The notes under the pieces are model-generated. The model ran no database searches, was not told the DNA's origin, and saw only the letters and a list, made by a program, of their open reading frames with translations. Shown here one piece after another: positions 38,273 through 47,538 of a stretch of 64,000 nucleotides of DNA (position 1 is the stretch's first letter; each line of letters opens with the position of its first letter). The stretch is taken from NCBI GenBank assembly GCA_947259175.1, contig CAMYKW010000005.1, positions 53,147 through 117,146 of the forward strand, read 5' to 3'. The stretch is from an uncultured Gammaproteobacteria bacterium (lineage in GTDB: Bacteria > Pseudomonadota > Gammaproteobacteria > Arenicellales > JAANXG01). The translations under genes were made by a program, and so were the position numbers.

Positions 38273-39604
38273 ATGAACGGATACGAGCAAAGCAAACAAC
38301 GCCTGGCGAAGCAAATCCGGGCCCAAGGGAGCGGCGTTCGCCTCGACAAGCGGACGTCCAACCTGTTCCGCGATCGCCAGCCCGGGCCGCAGTCGCGGCT
38401 CGATGTGTCGGCGTTCAATCATGTGCTCGAGGTCAACGCCGACCAGGACTGGGTCGAGGTGGAGGGCATGACGCCGTATCAAGATCTGGTGGACGCAACC
38501 TTGGCGAGTGGCGTAATGCCGGCGGTGGTTCCGCAACTAAAATCTATCACCATCGGCGGCGCGGTGGCGGGCATCGGCATCGAATCCACATCGTTCCGAC
38601 ACGGCCTGGTGCACGACAATATTCTGGAAATGGAGGTCGTCACCGGTGACGGCGATATCGTCACCTGCACGCCGGAGAACGAACACCGCGATTTGTTTTT
38701 CGGATTCCCTAATTCCTACGGCACCCTCGGTTACGTCCTGAAACTCAAGGCCAGAACCATACCGCTAAAACGCTTTGTAAAACTTGAACACCTGCGGTAT
38801 CAGGATCCGCGCGCCTACTTCGACGATCTAAATCTTTGGACCGAAAAACCCATCGATTTTCTCGACGGCACCGCGTTCTCGCCCGCGGAACTCTATCTCT
38901 CCGTCGGCACGCTCGTCGACGAGGCGCCGTTTACCAGTGACTATACATTCGAAAATATTTACTACCGATCCATCCGCGACAAGCGCGCCGACTATCTCAC
39001 GGCATACGATTATATCTGGCGGTGGGACACGGACTGGTTCTGGTGTTCCAAGAACGTGTTCGCGCAGCAACCTTTGGTGCGAAGGATTTACGGACGAAAC
39101 CGCCTGAATTCGATTTTTTATACGAAGCTCATGCGCTGGAATGCAAAATTCGGCGTGACGCGAATTGCGCGGCGGCTGGCGGGCACCCATGCGGAAACCG
39201 TGATTCAGGATGTGGATATACCGATCCATCGCGCAGCGGAGTTTTTGGAATTTTTCGACCGGGAGATCGGTATTCGACCGGTATGGATATGCCCGTTCAG
39301 GGCAAGCCACCGAAATTGGGACTTTCCGCTGTACACGATGAAACCCGGGACGGTCTATGTCAATTTCGGTTTTTGGGACGTAGTGCGAAGCCGCGACAAA
39401 AGGCCGCCGGGGTTTTTTAATCGCAAGGTTGAAGAAAAGGTGGAGCAGCTGGGCGGCGTGAAATCCTTATACTCGGATTCGTATTACACCCGTGATAAAT
39501 TCTGGCAGCTATACAATCAACCAGTCTACGACGCATTGAAAACCCGATACGATGGTTCCGGACGGTTTAAGGATCTGTACCAGAAATGCGTACAGCGTCA
39601 ATGA
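38273..39604 (+). CDS. FAD-binding oxidoreductase, DHCR24-like
   Basis: 443 residues. PCMH-type FAD domain: WVEVEGMTPYQDLVDATLA, then PQLKSITIGGAVAGIGIES and FRHGLVHDNILEMEVVTGDGDIVT, the pattern of the delta24-sterol reductase/DIMINUTO family of flavoproteins. The C-terminal half carries WICPFR and TVYVNFGFWDV. Bacterial members are mostly uncharacterised and are unlikely all to act on sterols; no sterol genes are nearby. Start ATG 38273 is the only suitable one. About 245 bp separate it from the divergent prc gene. Confidence 0.8.
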   Translation: MNGYEQSKQRLAKQIRAQGSGVRLDKRTSNLFRDRQPGPQSRLDVSAFNHVLEVNADQDWVEVEGMTPYQDLVDATLASGVMPAVVPQLKSITIGGAVAGIGIESTSFRHGLVHDNILEMEVVTGDGDIVTCTPENEHRDLFFGFPNSYGTLGYVLKLKARTIPLKRFVKLEHLRYQDPRAYFDDLNLWTEKPIDFLDGTAFSPAELYLSVGTLVDEAPFTSDYTFENIYYRSIRDKRADYLTAYDYIWRWDTDWFWCSKNVFAQQPLVRRIYGRNRLNSIFYTKLMRWNAKFGVTRIARRLAGTHAETVIQDVDIPIHRAAEFLEFFDREIGIRPVWICPFRASHRNWDFPLYTMKPGTVYVNFGFWDVVRSRDKRPPGFFNRKVEEKVEQLGGVKSLYSDSYYTRDKFWQLYNQPVYDALKTRYDGSGRFKDLYQKCVQRQ

Positions 39605-39751
39605 TTCCGGTTGATGGCGATGCGATCGACGCGGTGACTGATTTTCCCGAAACTTTTCCCCACGCGGCCCAGGGGCTTGCGGATCACATGGGGTGTGCGC
39701 CGCACCGCGCGCGGTCCCCACACGGCCCGGGACGGACTGCTGCGGTTGCAG

Positions 39752-40129
39752 ATGGGGCCGAGTAACTATCAACGTATTTGGGACACGGTCGCCCGGATAC
39801 CCTACGGCCGGGTCGCCACCTATGGACAAATTGCGCGTCTTGCCGGTTTGGGTCGGCGCGCGCGCCTGGTCGGGTATGCCTTGCACAATTCACCACACAC
39901 ACTCGAATTGGCCTGGCATCGCGTCATCAATACCAAGGGAAAGATCTCTTTTCCCAAGAACAGCGACCGTCACCAAATTCAACAGGAAAAATTGGAATCC
40001 GAGGGCGTTGTTTTCACCGACGGTCGCGTAGACCTCGTCACCTACCGCTGGCGTCCATCCGCCGAGGAGATTCCTGATGAATACTTCGCCCCCGAGTTGG
40101 GTCGCGAATTTCCGTCAACGACACGCTAG
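39752..40129 (+). CDS. alkyltransferase-like protein (ATL, MGMT fold without catalytic Cys)
   Basis: 125 residues from ATG 39752. Shows the DNA-binding half of the O6-alkylguanine transferase fold: RIPYGRVATYGQIARLAGL and RLVGYALHNSP. At the active site the usual PCHRV is replaced by AWHRV, so the alkyl-accepting Cys is absent (Trp in its place), the hallmark of ATL proteins. ATLs flag O6-alkylguanine for nucleotide-excision repair. It lies 15 bp upstream of the FAH-family gene, so the two may be cotranscribed. Confidence 0.88.
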   Translation: MGPSNYQRIWDTVARIPYGRVATYGQIARLAGLGRRARLVGYALHNSPHTLELAWHRVINTKGKISFPKNSDRHQIQQEKLESEGVVFTDGRVDLVTYRWRPSAEEIPDEYFAPELGREFPSTTR

Positions 40130-40144
40130 CGGATACCCAAACTC

Positions 40145-41035
40145 ATGAAAATCGGAACCTGCCGCTTCCTCGAAAAAGACCACGTCTTCATCGCCAAGGG
40201 CGATGTGGCGTGCCTCCCGGCGCTGGATCCCGCGGCGACCAACACCGGGTACGCCAGCATGCTGAACGTGATCGACGCGGGCCGCTCGGCATGGGCGGAA
40301 CTCGGTCGCTGGGCCGATTCCGTGCCACAGTCAGCGAAGGTGGCGATGCGGGATCTGGAGTTACTGGCGCCGATCCCGCGGCCCACGAAGAACGTCATGT
40401 GCCTGGGCTGGAACTACCGTGAACACGTGGCCGAAAGCGCCGACGCCTCGCTGCGCGATCCGGAGCTGCCCGCGCATCCGATCGTGTTCACTAAATCCGT
40501 TTCCAGCGTCACCGGGCCCTACCACGAAATTCCTTACGATGCGTCGGTGTCCCGCGAAATCGACTGGGAGGTGGAATTGGGCGTGGTGATCGGAACGCGG
40601 GCACACAAAGTTTCGGCACAACATGCCCTCAGCTGCGTATTCGGTTATACGGTAATCAATGACATTTCGGCCCGGGATCTGCAGTTCCGCCACGAGCAGT
40701 TCTTCATCGGTAAAAGCCTGCCCGGGGCCTGTCCCATGGGACCGTGGATTGTTACCGCCGACGATATCGAGAACCCGCAGAATTTAAACCTTCGATGCCG
40801 CGTCAATAATGAAACCACCCAGGAATCGAACACCCGTTACATGATCTTCGACGTGGCCACCATCATTGCGACCTTATCAAACAGCATGGTTCTGGAACCC
40901 GCCGACATCATCGCCACCGGCACACCGAGCGGCGTGGGGTTTGGACAAGATCCGCCATGGTATCTGTCTGCCGGCGACATCGTGGAATGCGAGATCTCCG
41001 GAATCGGCCGGATCCGCAACCGAATCGCGGGCTAG
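40145..41035 (+). CDS. fumarylacetoacetate hydrolase-family protein
   Basis: 296 residues. FAH-fold C-terminal domain with CLGWNYREH, a divalent-metal site formed by the Glu pair of REIDWEVELGVVIG and an Asp in the following segment, GYTVINDISARDLQ, and IATGTPSGVGFG. Members cleave C-C bonds of acylpyruvates or act as decarboxylases or isomerases in aromatic breakdown. Start ATG 40145. No other catabolic genes adjoin it. Its final codons and stop (gcgggctag) equal the last 9 bases of the MITE-like element family, and a fragment of that element begins immediately after. Confidence 0.85.
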   Translation: MKIGTCRFLEKDHVFIAKGDVACLPALDPAATNTGYASMLNVIDAGRSAWAELGRWADSVPQSAKVAMRDLELLAPIPRPTKNVMCLGWNYREHVAESADASLRDPELPAHPIVFTKSVSSVTGPYHEIPYDASVSREIDWEVELGVVIGTRAHKVSAQHALSCVFGYTVINDISARDLQFRHEQFFIGKSLPGACPMGPWIVTADDIENPQNLNLRCRVNNETTQESNTRYMIFDVATIIATLSNSMVLEPADIIATGTPSGVGFGQDPPWYLSAGDIVECEISGIGRIRNRIAG

Positions 41036-41053
41036 TCCAGCTACTATTCCTGG
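41036..41053 (+). repeat. fragment of the MITE-like element inner repeat
   Basis: tccagctactattcctgg matches the inner inverted-repeat start of copy B (gcccagctactattcctgg at about 41133-41151) and lies directly after the FAH gene stop, 33 bp before copy B begins. It looks like the remnant of an earlier insertion. Confidence 0.55.
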
Positions 41054-41085
41054 TACGCAATGGCAATACTCGCAACGTCAAACAT

Positions 41086-41260
41086 CTAGCCCGCATTTCT
41101 CACCAGGATCCCGGATGCTGGCGCAGGGCTCGTGCCCAGCTACTATTCCTGGCATGCACCGGAAAGACTCGATACGTTAATTCTATGAAGAGACAGCTTA
41201 AATTCCTGATGTGGATTGCTGAGAATAGTAGCTGGGCGCCTGGTGAGAAATGCGGGCTAG
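41086..41260. mobile_element. MITE-like element, copy B
   Basis: 175 bp between perfect terminal inverted repeats (ctagcccgcatttctcacca at 41086; tggtgagaaatgcgggctag ending 41260). The inner repeats (cccagctactattcct / gagaatagtagctggg) bracket the same core, in the same direction, as in copy A (gacagcttaaattcctgatg is nearly identical). The extra arm (gatcccggatgctggcgcag) is on the left here but on the right in copy A, so core and arms are arranged in opposite relative orientation. No open reading frame. Confidence 0.88.
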
Positions 41261-41320
41261 TTTCGCTCGTAAGTAGATATAACGGTGGCCTGGCATTCAA
41301 AGTGTGGCAATTCAAGACCC

Positions 41321-41357
41321 GACACCACCCTTAGGGCATGACACCACCCTTAGGGCA
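41321..41357 (+). repeat. two direct copies of an 18-bp sequence at the CBS gene end
   Basis: gacaccacccttagggca occurs at 41321-41338 and 41340-41357. The second copy contains the stop codon of the CBS-domain gene, so this is a small tandem duplication of its 3' end. Confidence 0.8.
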
Positions 41358-41748
41358 GTAGGTCACTGAGTGCGCGAAGCACGTCCTTACGGGTGATCAC
41401 GCCTACGAGCTTACCGTCGTCGACAACTGGAAAGCGCCGGTGCTGGCGCTCACGCAGAAACATTCCAGCGACGTAGTAAATATCCATGTCCGGGGAAACG
41501 TGCGGTACGTTGGGGTCAAAATACGCGCTTACGGTTCCCTTGGGTGCGGCGTAATCAGCATCGCCCTCCGCGATCAGCTTCAGGCAGTGCTCCTCCGACA
41601 GAATCCCGAGCACCTGACCGGTCGGGCTCACCACCGGAATGCCCGTGACACCCTTGTCAACCAAAACGTCGATCGCATCTTTGATAGGCAGATCCATGGA
41701 CACGGCATGCGTCTCCTTGTCCATCATCTGGCTCACAGTCGGTTTCAT
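41350..41748 (-). CDS. stand-alone CBS-pair protein
   Basis: 132 residues consisting of two CBS motifs: about 8-65 (AIDVLVDKGVTGIPVVSPTGQVLGILSEEH) and about 76-132 (DMDIYYVAGMFLRERQHRRFPVVDDGKLVGVITRKDVL). CBS pairs bind adenine nucleotides and tune partner proteins. Start ATG 41748 has a strong GGAGGAGA about 7 bp upstream. No fused effector domain, and the partner is not evident from neighbours. Confidence 0.88.
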   Translation of the reverse strand: MKPTVSQMMDKETHAVSMDLPIKDAIDVLVDKGVTGIPVVSPTGQVLGILSEEHCLKLIAEGDADYAAPKGTVSAYFDPNVPHVSPDMDIYYVAGMFLRERQHRRFPVVDDGKLVGVITRKDVLRALSDLLP

Positions 41749-42475
41749 GATTGTCTCCTCCGGCTTGGGACGTTGTTTGGGTCAGTGGTCAACCGTTTCG
41801 CGCGCACGGGGGGGCAAAATTGTTCGGTGGCGTTACTGCGGACTGACGTAAAACAAGCTCCGCCATGTGGCTCCAGAATGGCCTTCCCTTGCTTTTCCAG
41901 ATCGAACGTGCGTTTCAGGCCGGCCGGGGCGCACCCCGCGATATCTGGGGGGATCTGAATAGACTGTTCCGGCGCAAGATTCGACAATAGCGACCGCATT
42001 TGCAGCTGTTCACTCTCAATGCCCATGGCGAATTATGTCAATTGGACGCAAAAGAACCTCGGCTGTCTTTGTTTGGTGTCAAAGAAACGGGACTTAAACA
42101 CAAGCAAGACGGGGTCAGGTCTTTATATAAGACATTCAAGCTTTGTGAAATTCTTCACACATTCCCTGTGAAAGCGCGCGCTGTAATCCTTTCCGGATGC
42201 CTTGATAATAGGCCATCAAACATGGCGTGCTCGGCAGTCAATATTCGTACAGGTCTGTGAGAACAAACAACTGGAAGTACTGGAAGAGGTCTACTTTCCC
42301 GCCGCATTCGCCGGATTGCGGGAAAAGTCCTATTACCACCAGAAAGTAGTGCAGCACTTGATCCAGAGTAGTGAACTTTTTAATCGAAGTAAGGATCATT
42401 AGATGTATGGGTCCATCGATTTTATCTTTAAAATACTTAACCCCGCTCAGTAGTTCCAACTAAGGAAAATCAGTC
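41749..42475. other. stretch without a convincing gene, with a short dispersed repeat
   Basis: About 730 bp between the CBS gene (minus) and the large hydrolase (plus). A 93-codon minus-strand frame (41745-42026) overlaps the CBS start by ATGA, but its end is the CBS ribosome site and it shows no family features, so it is not called. ggggtcaggtcttt at 42111-42124 repeats 15950-15963. From about 42130 the DNA is AT-rich and patchy, possibly a decayed element. Confidence 0.5.
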
Positions 42476-45400
42476 ATGCCGATCCTGCCTCCCACCGTGC
42501 TCGAGCGCCTCGCGCGTTGCGGAAACCGGATCTACGTCAACGGGCTCGTAAGCGGCGCCGACGTCGTGGTTACCGTCGGCGGTGTGGAGCACAGCTTCGT
42601 CGCGGCCGGGAGCTCGCACGTGCTGAACGTGCCGCCATTGAATCCACTGGATGCGGCGCACGCGCGCCAGGACGATGGCTCGGGTTTCAGCAACGAATCC
42701 GCCGGCGTCGTGGTCGAAGACGCGGAGTCGCCGCCCGCCGTACCGCCGCTGCTGCCGGGACAAGTGGGTTACTGCAGTCACTGCGTCCACGTATCCGGAC
42801 TCGTGCCCGGATGCGAGGTCGAATTGTTGCAAGGCGGCGCCACGGTGGGCGCCGCGGCCGCCAACCGCCACGGGTACGCCTGCGTTCCGGTGAAGCTCGA
42901 GCGGCGCGGCCAGGACGACGGCGGGGTACTGCACGGCAAAATGATCGTTTGCGGCGCGGACAGTCCGTTGGCCGCGACGCCTCTGGTCGCCGATCCGCCC
43001 CTGGCGAAACCCGCCGTCGGCAGCCCCGTTTACGGCTGCCAGCGGGTGATCCCGCTGAGCGAGCTCAACCAGGGGAACCGGGTGCGCCTGGAATCGGACA
43101 CCCGGCCGTTGGGAACTTTCTGCAGCTGCTGGCAGGCGGTCAACGTGCATATCGGCAGCGATCTGGTCGTCGGCGAGAAAGTGCGCGCCCAGCCGTTCTG
43201 GGACAGCGACGCCTGCAAGCAGAACGGGCCGTGGAGCGAGTGGCGCGAGGTGGTGGCGCCCGACGAGGGTATCAAGCCGGTGTTATTGCCGGCGTTGATC
43301 GAAAACGATCAGACGATCCGGGTCGACAATCAGATCGCCGGCGCCGAGCTGATGATTCAGATCCGTGCGAACGAGTCTGCAACGCCCACGGACTTCGGTC
43401 CGCGGCCGGCGAACGACAGCCCTGAGGACCTCGAGATTTCGCTGGCCGAGCCGTTGATCGTCAACCATCAGGTGCGGGTCGTTCAGACCCTGTGCGGGCA
43501 CAGCGAGGCGTCGGATTGGGTGACGGTGCTGCCCCTGCCGCCGGAAGTGTTCGCCCCGGTGGTGCGGCCGCCGCTGTATGCCTGCGGCGGCGCCGTGCAG
43601 GTGTCCAACCTCCACCCCGGCGCCGTGGTCCGCGTTTACCAGAACGATTTCGTCATCGGTATCGGTTGGGCCGGCCTGAGCAGCAGTATTTCCATTACCG
43701 CCAATCCGCGCCTCGCCGCCGGTGCACAAATACACGCGGTGCAGTGGGTCGGTGGCGTGGAGAGCCCGCCCTCGGCTGCGGTCACCGTGCAGGACATCGA
43801 TGATCTCTACCGGCCGAGAGTACTGGAGCCGGTCGCGTTCGCGGACAACCAGGTGTGGGTAAGCGGGGTTACGCCAGGCGCCCGGGTGAGCATCTTCTCC
43901 GGCGGCACGCTTCTGGGCGAGGCCAACGCCGCGGAATCGATCATGACGGTGCCGGTCAATGCCGTGCCCGGAGACGTGAAGGCCCGCACCGCGCTGTGCG
44001 AGGTGACCAGCGAAAGTCCCACGGTACAGCCCATCACCAGCCCGTGCGCGGTCGGGCCGTTTGTTACCTCGGGCGAAGAAGAGCGCAGCTATCCCGATTA
44101 CCCCGTGCCCGCCAATCCCGACGGCGGGGATTTCGTTCATCCCATTACCGGCCGGCTGTATTTTCCCGCCGACGCGATGGGGAACTTCAAGCAGGACGCC
44201 ACCAACCTGCCCCTGGTCATTGTCGCTCACGGCTATTGGCCGAGCGAGGAGGACAGCTATCTCGGTTACGGCTATCTCGCCCGCCACCTCGCGCGTTGGG
44301 GCATGTTGGTTTACAGCCTGAATTTTGATGTGGTGAATGAGCGCACTTCGCCTGCCGCGTTACAGCAGGCCTCGCGGGGATACATTATCCTCGAAGCCAT
44401 TCGCGCCGTGCTCAATGATCCGGACATCGCGCATCGAATAGACACCGATCGCATCGGCGTCGTCGGTCATTCCATGAGCGGCGAGGGCGTGGTGGCCGCC
44501 CAGGACCTCAATCTGGGCAGCGCGACGCCGTTCTCCATTCGCGGCGTGGTGAGCATCGCGCCCACCCACTGGCGGCCGGACCTGCAGCTGCGCGAAACCA
44601 GATATCTGCAACTGCTCGGCTCCATGGACCAGCTGGTCAGCAGCCTGGGCTCGGTGACCGGCGTGGATCCGGTGTTCGGCGGGTTCCGCATCTATGACCG
44701 TGCGTGGCGCAACAAGACCCACTGTTGGATATACGACGCCCGGCACAACGGCTTCAACCACAACTGGGCAACGGGGCTCAATCTCTACGAAACCGGCATC
44801 GTCGATGATTCCCTGAGCATCAACGAACATAAGACCATCGCCGCCTGCATGATCAATGCCTTTTTCCTGGACGCCCTCAAGGGAGAGAGCGACTACGCGG
44901 GATATTTACAAGGCATCATCCTTCCGCGGTCGGTGCGGGGTTTCCGTATCTACACCCAGCATCACACCACATCGCCCACCGTGCTGGATGATTTCGGGGA
45001 TGCCGACAACCAGCTGGGTCACGCCGCGGAAGCGCCTCTTGACAAGAACAGCAATCGGGCAGCCCAGGGTGCGCAGGCCAATGGCGCCGGAATGGATCAT
45101 TGGGATGACGTCGAACACGTAGGCCTGACCCACTCGGTACACGACACCCGCGGGCTCGAGCTCACCTGGGTCAATCCCCAGGCTGAGTATCGCAGCGACA
45201 CCGGCGGGTTTGCATTGTCGCCGATGCAGTCTCTTTCCTTGCGCGTTTCGCAATTCTACGAGGACAGCGCCAACAATCTGGAGGGCGCCGATCTAGACCT
45301 TTTTGTCGCCCTGCACGACGGCAGCACCGAAGCGGTGGTGCGCCTGGGCGCCGTCGGCACGGCGCCGTTTCCCGACAGTTCCCCCGCCGTATTGTCGGTT

Positions 45401-45541
45401 ATGCGCAGCCTCCGGCTGCCCCTCGACGCCTTTGAGGCGGTCAACCCGGGCATCAATCTGGGCTCCATTCAAACAGTGACGTTTTATCTCGATGCGCGCG
45501 GATCCGGCCACGTGTTAATAGACGATATCGAATTCGTATAG
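42476..45541 (+). CDS. large alpha/beta hydrolase with repeated Ig-like segments
   Basis: 1021 residues. The N-terminal half (about 15-530) holds several degenerate beta-rich repeats of Ig-like form, each centred on a phrase such as IYVNGLVSGADVVV, VHVSGLVPGCEVEL, VQVSNLHPGAVVRV and VWVSGVTPGARVSI. Residues about 560-810 form an alpha/beta hydrolase with VIVAHGYWPSEED, the nucleophile elbow GHSMSGEG and a late His in DARHNGFNHNW, recalling dienelactone-hydrolase or PET-hydrolase-like lipases. A C-terminal beta domain (about 900-1021) ends HVLIDDIEF. No signal peptide or lipobox is visible at the ATG 42476 start, which is odd for an Ig-repeat enzyme. It is followed 34 bp later by a small gene. 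Confidence 0.75.
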   Translation: MPILPPTVLERLARCGNRIYVNGLVSGADVVVTVGGVEHSFVAAGSSHVLNVPPLNPLDAAHARQDDGSGFSNESAGVVVEDAESPPAVPPLLPGQVGYCSHCVHVSGLVPGCEVELLQGGATVGAAAANRHGYACVPVKLERRGQDDGGVLHGKMIVCGADSPLAATPLVADPPLAKPAVGSPVYGCQRVIPLSELNQGNRVRLESDTRPLGTFCSCWQAVNVHIGSDLVVGEKVRAQPFWDSDACKQNGPWSEWREVVAPDEGIKPVLLPALIENDQTIRVDNQIAGAELMIQIRANESATPTDFGPRPANDSPEDLEISLAEPLIVNHQVRVVQTLCGHSEASDWVTVLPLPPEVFAPVVRPPLYACGGAVQVSNLHPGAVVRVYQNDFVIGIGWAGLSSSISITANPRLAAGAQIHAVQWVGGVESPPSAAVTVQDIDDLYRPRVLEPVAFADNQVWVSGVTPGARVSIFSGGTLLGEANAAESIMTVPVNAVPGDVKARTALCEVTSESPTVQPITSPCAVGPFVTSGEEERSYPDYPVPANPDGGDFVHPITGRLYFPADAMGNFKQDATNLPLVIVAHGYWPSEEDSYLGYGYLARHLARWGMLVYSLNFDVVNERTSPAALQQASRGYIILEAIRAVLNDPDIAHRIDTDRIGVVGHSMSGEGVVAAQDLNLGSATPFSIRGVVSIAPTHWRPDLQLRETRYLQLLGSMDQLVSSLGSVTGVDPVFGGFRIYDRAWRNKTHCWIYDARHNGFNHNWATGLNLYETGIVDDSLSINEHKTIAACMINAFFLDALKGESDYAGYLQGIILPRSVRGFRIYTQHHTTSPTVLDDFGDADNQLGHAAEAPLDKNSNRAAQGAQANGAGMDHWDDVEHVGLTHSVHDTRGLELTWVNPQAEYRSDTGGFALSPMQSLSLRVSQFYEDSANNLEGADLDLFVALHDGSTEAVVRLGAVGTAPFPDSSPAVLSVMRSLRLPLDAFEAVNPGINLGSIQTVTFYLDARGSGHVLIDDIEFV

Positions 45542-45575
45542 GCGTACAAACTGAAAACTTCATGAGAGTAATACG

Positions 45576-46019
45576 ATGATTCAGGTATTTCCCACCACCC
45601 CGGACTCCCCGCCCGTGGTGCCGGCAGGCGTTGACTGGCAACAAAAACGTAAAACGGCTGTGTCCAGGCTCATCCGTCTCAGGCTCGACCAGGCCTCCAT
45701 TCGCCCGGTGTTCATACCCAGGGGCTACACGGTCACCATCGAGGGCGAACACCTGTATCAGGCGATTTCGCCGCCGCGGGTCACGGTCGGGGACATCGTG
45801 CTCGAAGGCCTGCGATTCAGCACCGATGGAAGGGTGCTCAAAGGCCGCCTGTCCGCCCATCCCACGAGCCGGCGGGTCATCGTCGACTATCATTTTGACC
45901 GCGCGGAAATCGATCTCTCCAACGAGGTGCGGTGGTGGCATTGGATCAGACCCGCGCTGCTCGAATTGTGGCAGCTCATCGACCGGGGCGTGCGTTGGCT
46001 GATCGCGCGCTTGCCGTAA
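45576..46019 (+). CDS. hypothetical protein downstream of the large hydrolase
   Basis: 147 residues. A mixed central region (FIPRGYTVTIEGEHLYQAISPPRV split by prolines, then VLEGLRFSTDGRVLKGRL) is followed by a Trp-rich amphipathic C-terminus (RWWHWIRPALLELWQLI) that could contact a membrane. It starts 34 bp after the hydrolase stop, so the two may form an operon and this could be a chaperone or accessory. No family recognised. Confidence 0.55.
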   Translation: MIQVFPTTPDSPPVVPAGVDWQQKRKTAVSRLIRLRLDQASIRPVFIPRGYTVTIEGEHLYQAISPPRVTVGDIVLEGLRFSTDGRVLKGRLSAHPTSRRVIVDYHFDRAEIDLSNEVRWWHWIRPALLELWQLIDRGVRWLIARLP

Positions 46020-46085
46020 AGATTCACCGGCGGCCGGCGGGAGCGCTCGCTGTAGACTCGGCGCCGCCGCCAAAAGAAACGACTT

Positions 46086-46170
46086 GTGGGAGCGCTTTTC
46101 AAGCGCTATCGATGATTCGCGGCTGCCTGTGCCGTGCTCTGTTTACGGTACTTGTGCCGTGCTCTTTTTA
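46086..46170 (+). repeat. REP-like palindrome plus two 25-bp tandem units
   Basis: gtgggagcgcttttcaagcgc forms a hairpin (agcgctt-ttc-aagcgct, 46091-46107). Two imperfect copies of the 25-bp unit gtgccgtgctctgtttacgg(tactt) follow from 46129. Same family as 49671-49785 and 51341-51487. Confidence 0.75.
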
Positions 46171-46245
46171 CAGCAAAAGCCGCCCCCCACAGAGCGATGA
46201 GGTGTTCGTTCGCCGGGATCTTGCGCCATGGCGCCCGGCGTGCCG

Positions 46246-47280
46246 CTACCACGGCACTCTCAGCAGGTCGTAGGTGGCGTCAGTCTCGCAATTCGTTTGG
46301 CGCCCGACCGCCATTCCGTCGATCACAACCACTGCGGTGTTGCCCCAGATCGCCAGACCCTCGGCACCGTTGGGCGCCGCACCGAGATCATCGACCGCAA
46401 TGGTTCCGGATCCCGCCAACGCCCCGACCCGGAACCTCCACAGTCTGAACGGCGCCGAGGGATTGTCCGCAACCGGGCCGGCCAGGCCCCAGATCCACCC
46501 CCGGTGGTAGCTGAGGTCGCGTATGCCCCGTCCCTGCAGGTCGATCAATCGCACCCGGTCAAACCTCAGTTTCGTCAGGTCGTTTTGCCGCAGCAACACT
46601 GCATTGCCATTCACCAGCGGTGCGCGAAGTCCCACCCAGACTTGATCGCCCTCCGGCCCGGGAATCGCGACGACACCCTCGATATTGAAGGATTCGTGCC
46701 GTGACTTGTCGTCGCATATCGCTTCGGCCCGCCGTTCGGCGGCCTCCACCGTTTCACGCACCGCCAGCAGATCCCCGGACACGTCCGCTGGAAACGCCTT
46801 ATACAGATCGAACTTCCGCTTCGTCCTCACGAGCTCGAATCGTCCGCCAACCGCCCTGCCGTCGCGAAACGTCGCCGCGCCGACGAAACGGCGTCGTTTC
46901 TTCCTGCGCTTGCAATCCTTGTTGCGGCTATGCGACCCGTAGATCAATACTTCACCGGACCCAAGCTGCGTAAGGGCTTCAATGTCCGATAGCTCGAAGT
47001 CATCTTTGTCGGACAGGATGGGTTGCAGTTCCAGTGTCCGGCGACGAGACACGTCTAGCCGGTGACCGTCAAACGGAAATGAGAACAGCGCCCCGCGCCG
47101 CTCATTGTCGCCAACCAAGAGACAGGTCATCGTAAGGTCTTGCGGACAAGCGGTGAATACCGCGGCCGACGCTTCGCACAACGGATAGCCGCCGAGATTC
47201 TCGATAGAACCGTCACTTGCCGCCGCCGCCAAAGTGAAAACACTGACAGAAATACACGATAAACGTAGGGAACGCCTCAT
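46246..47280 (-). CDS. DUF3616 secreted beta-propeller-like protein
   Basis: 344 residues from ATG 47280 with GAGGGC upstream; a TTG five codons earlier is possible. Signal peptide (about 1-22, LRLSCISVSVFTLAAAAS). DUF3616 signatures: CLLVGDNERRGALFSFPFDG near the start, DDFELSDIEAL, FNIEGVVAIPGPEGDQVWVGLRAPL and GIRDLSYHRGWIWGLAGPV. The repeated beta-strand patterns suggest a propeller. Function unknown. A polybasic patch CKRRKKRRR (about 125) is unusual. Flanked by REP-like repeats downstream. Confidence 0.75.
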   Translation of the reverse strand: MRRSLRLSCISVSVFTLAAAASDGSIENLGGYPLCEASAAVFTACPQDLTMTCLLVGDNERRGALFSFPFDGHRLDVSRRRTLELQPILSDKDDFELSDIEALTQLGSGEVLIYGSHSRNKDCKRRKKRRRFVGAATFRDGRAVGGRFELVRTKRKFDLYKAFPADVSGDLLAVRETVEAAERRAEAICDDKSRHESFNIEGVVAIPGPEGDQVWVGLRAPLVNGNAVLLRQNDLTKLRFDRVRLIDLQGRGIRDLSYHRGWIWGLAGPVADNPSAPFRLWRFRVGALAGSGTIAVDDLGAAPNGAEGLAIWGNTAVVVIDGMAVGRQTNCETDATYDLLRVPW

Positions 47281-47538
47281 GCTGGATGCCCTCAAAGTTC
47301 ACTGTCGAATAACTCACACAAGATGCCCGGTCCCGGACCACTTCGCTGTTGGTACCGGATCTCACGATCTGTCGAAATCACAATAAAACCCTGAATCGAG
47401 TTTATGCTACAGTCAGCCAATCTATAAAGCTGTCAGCCTCTCGAGAAGGGCATCCCACTGCAACACCCCCGGACCCAACCACGTCCGCGAGCGCTGGTGA
47501 AAACAACAAGCCGTACTAATACCTGGTTTACAAAATGT

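Noticed and set aside
38273..39604. sterol reductase function
   Set aside because: Similarity is to the DHCR24 fold only; no sterol pathway genes are seen.
41745..42026. 93-codon frame overlapping the CBS start by ATGA
   Set aside because: The overlap is suggestive, but its end is the CBS ribosome site, composition is patchy and no family is seen.
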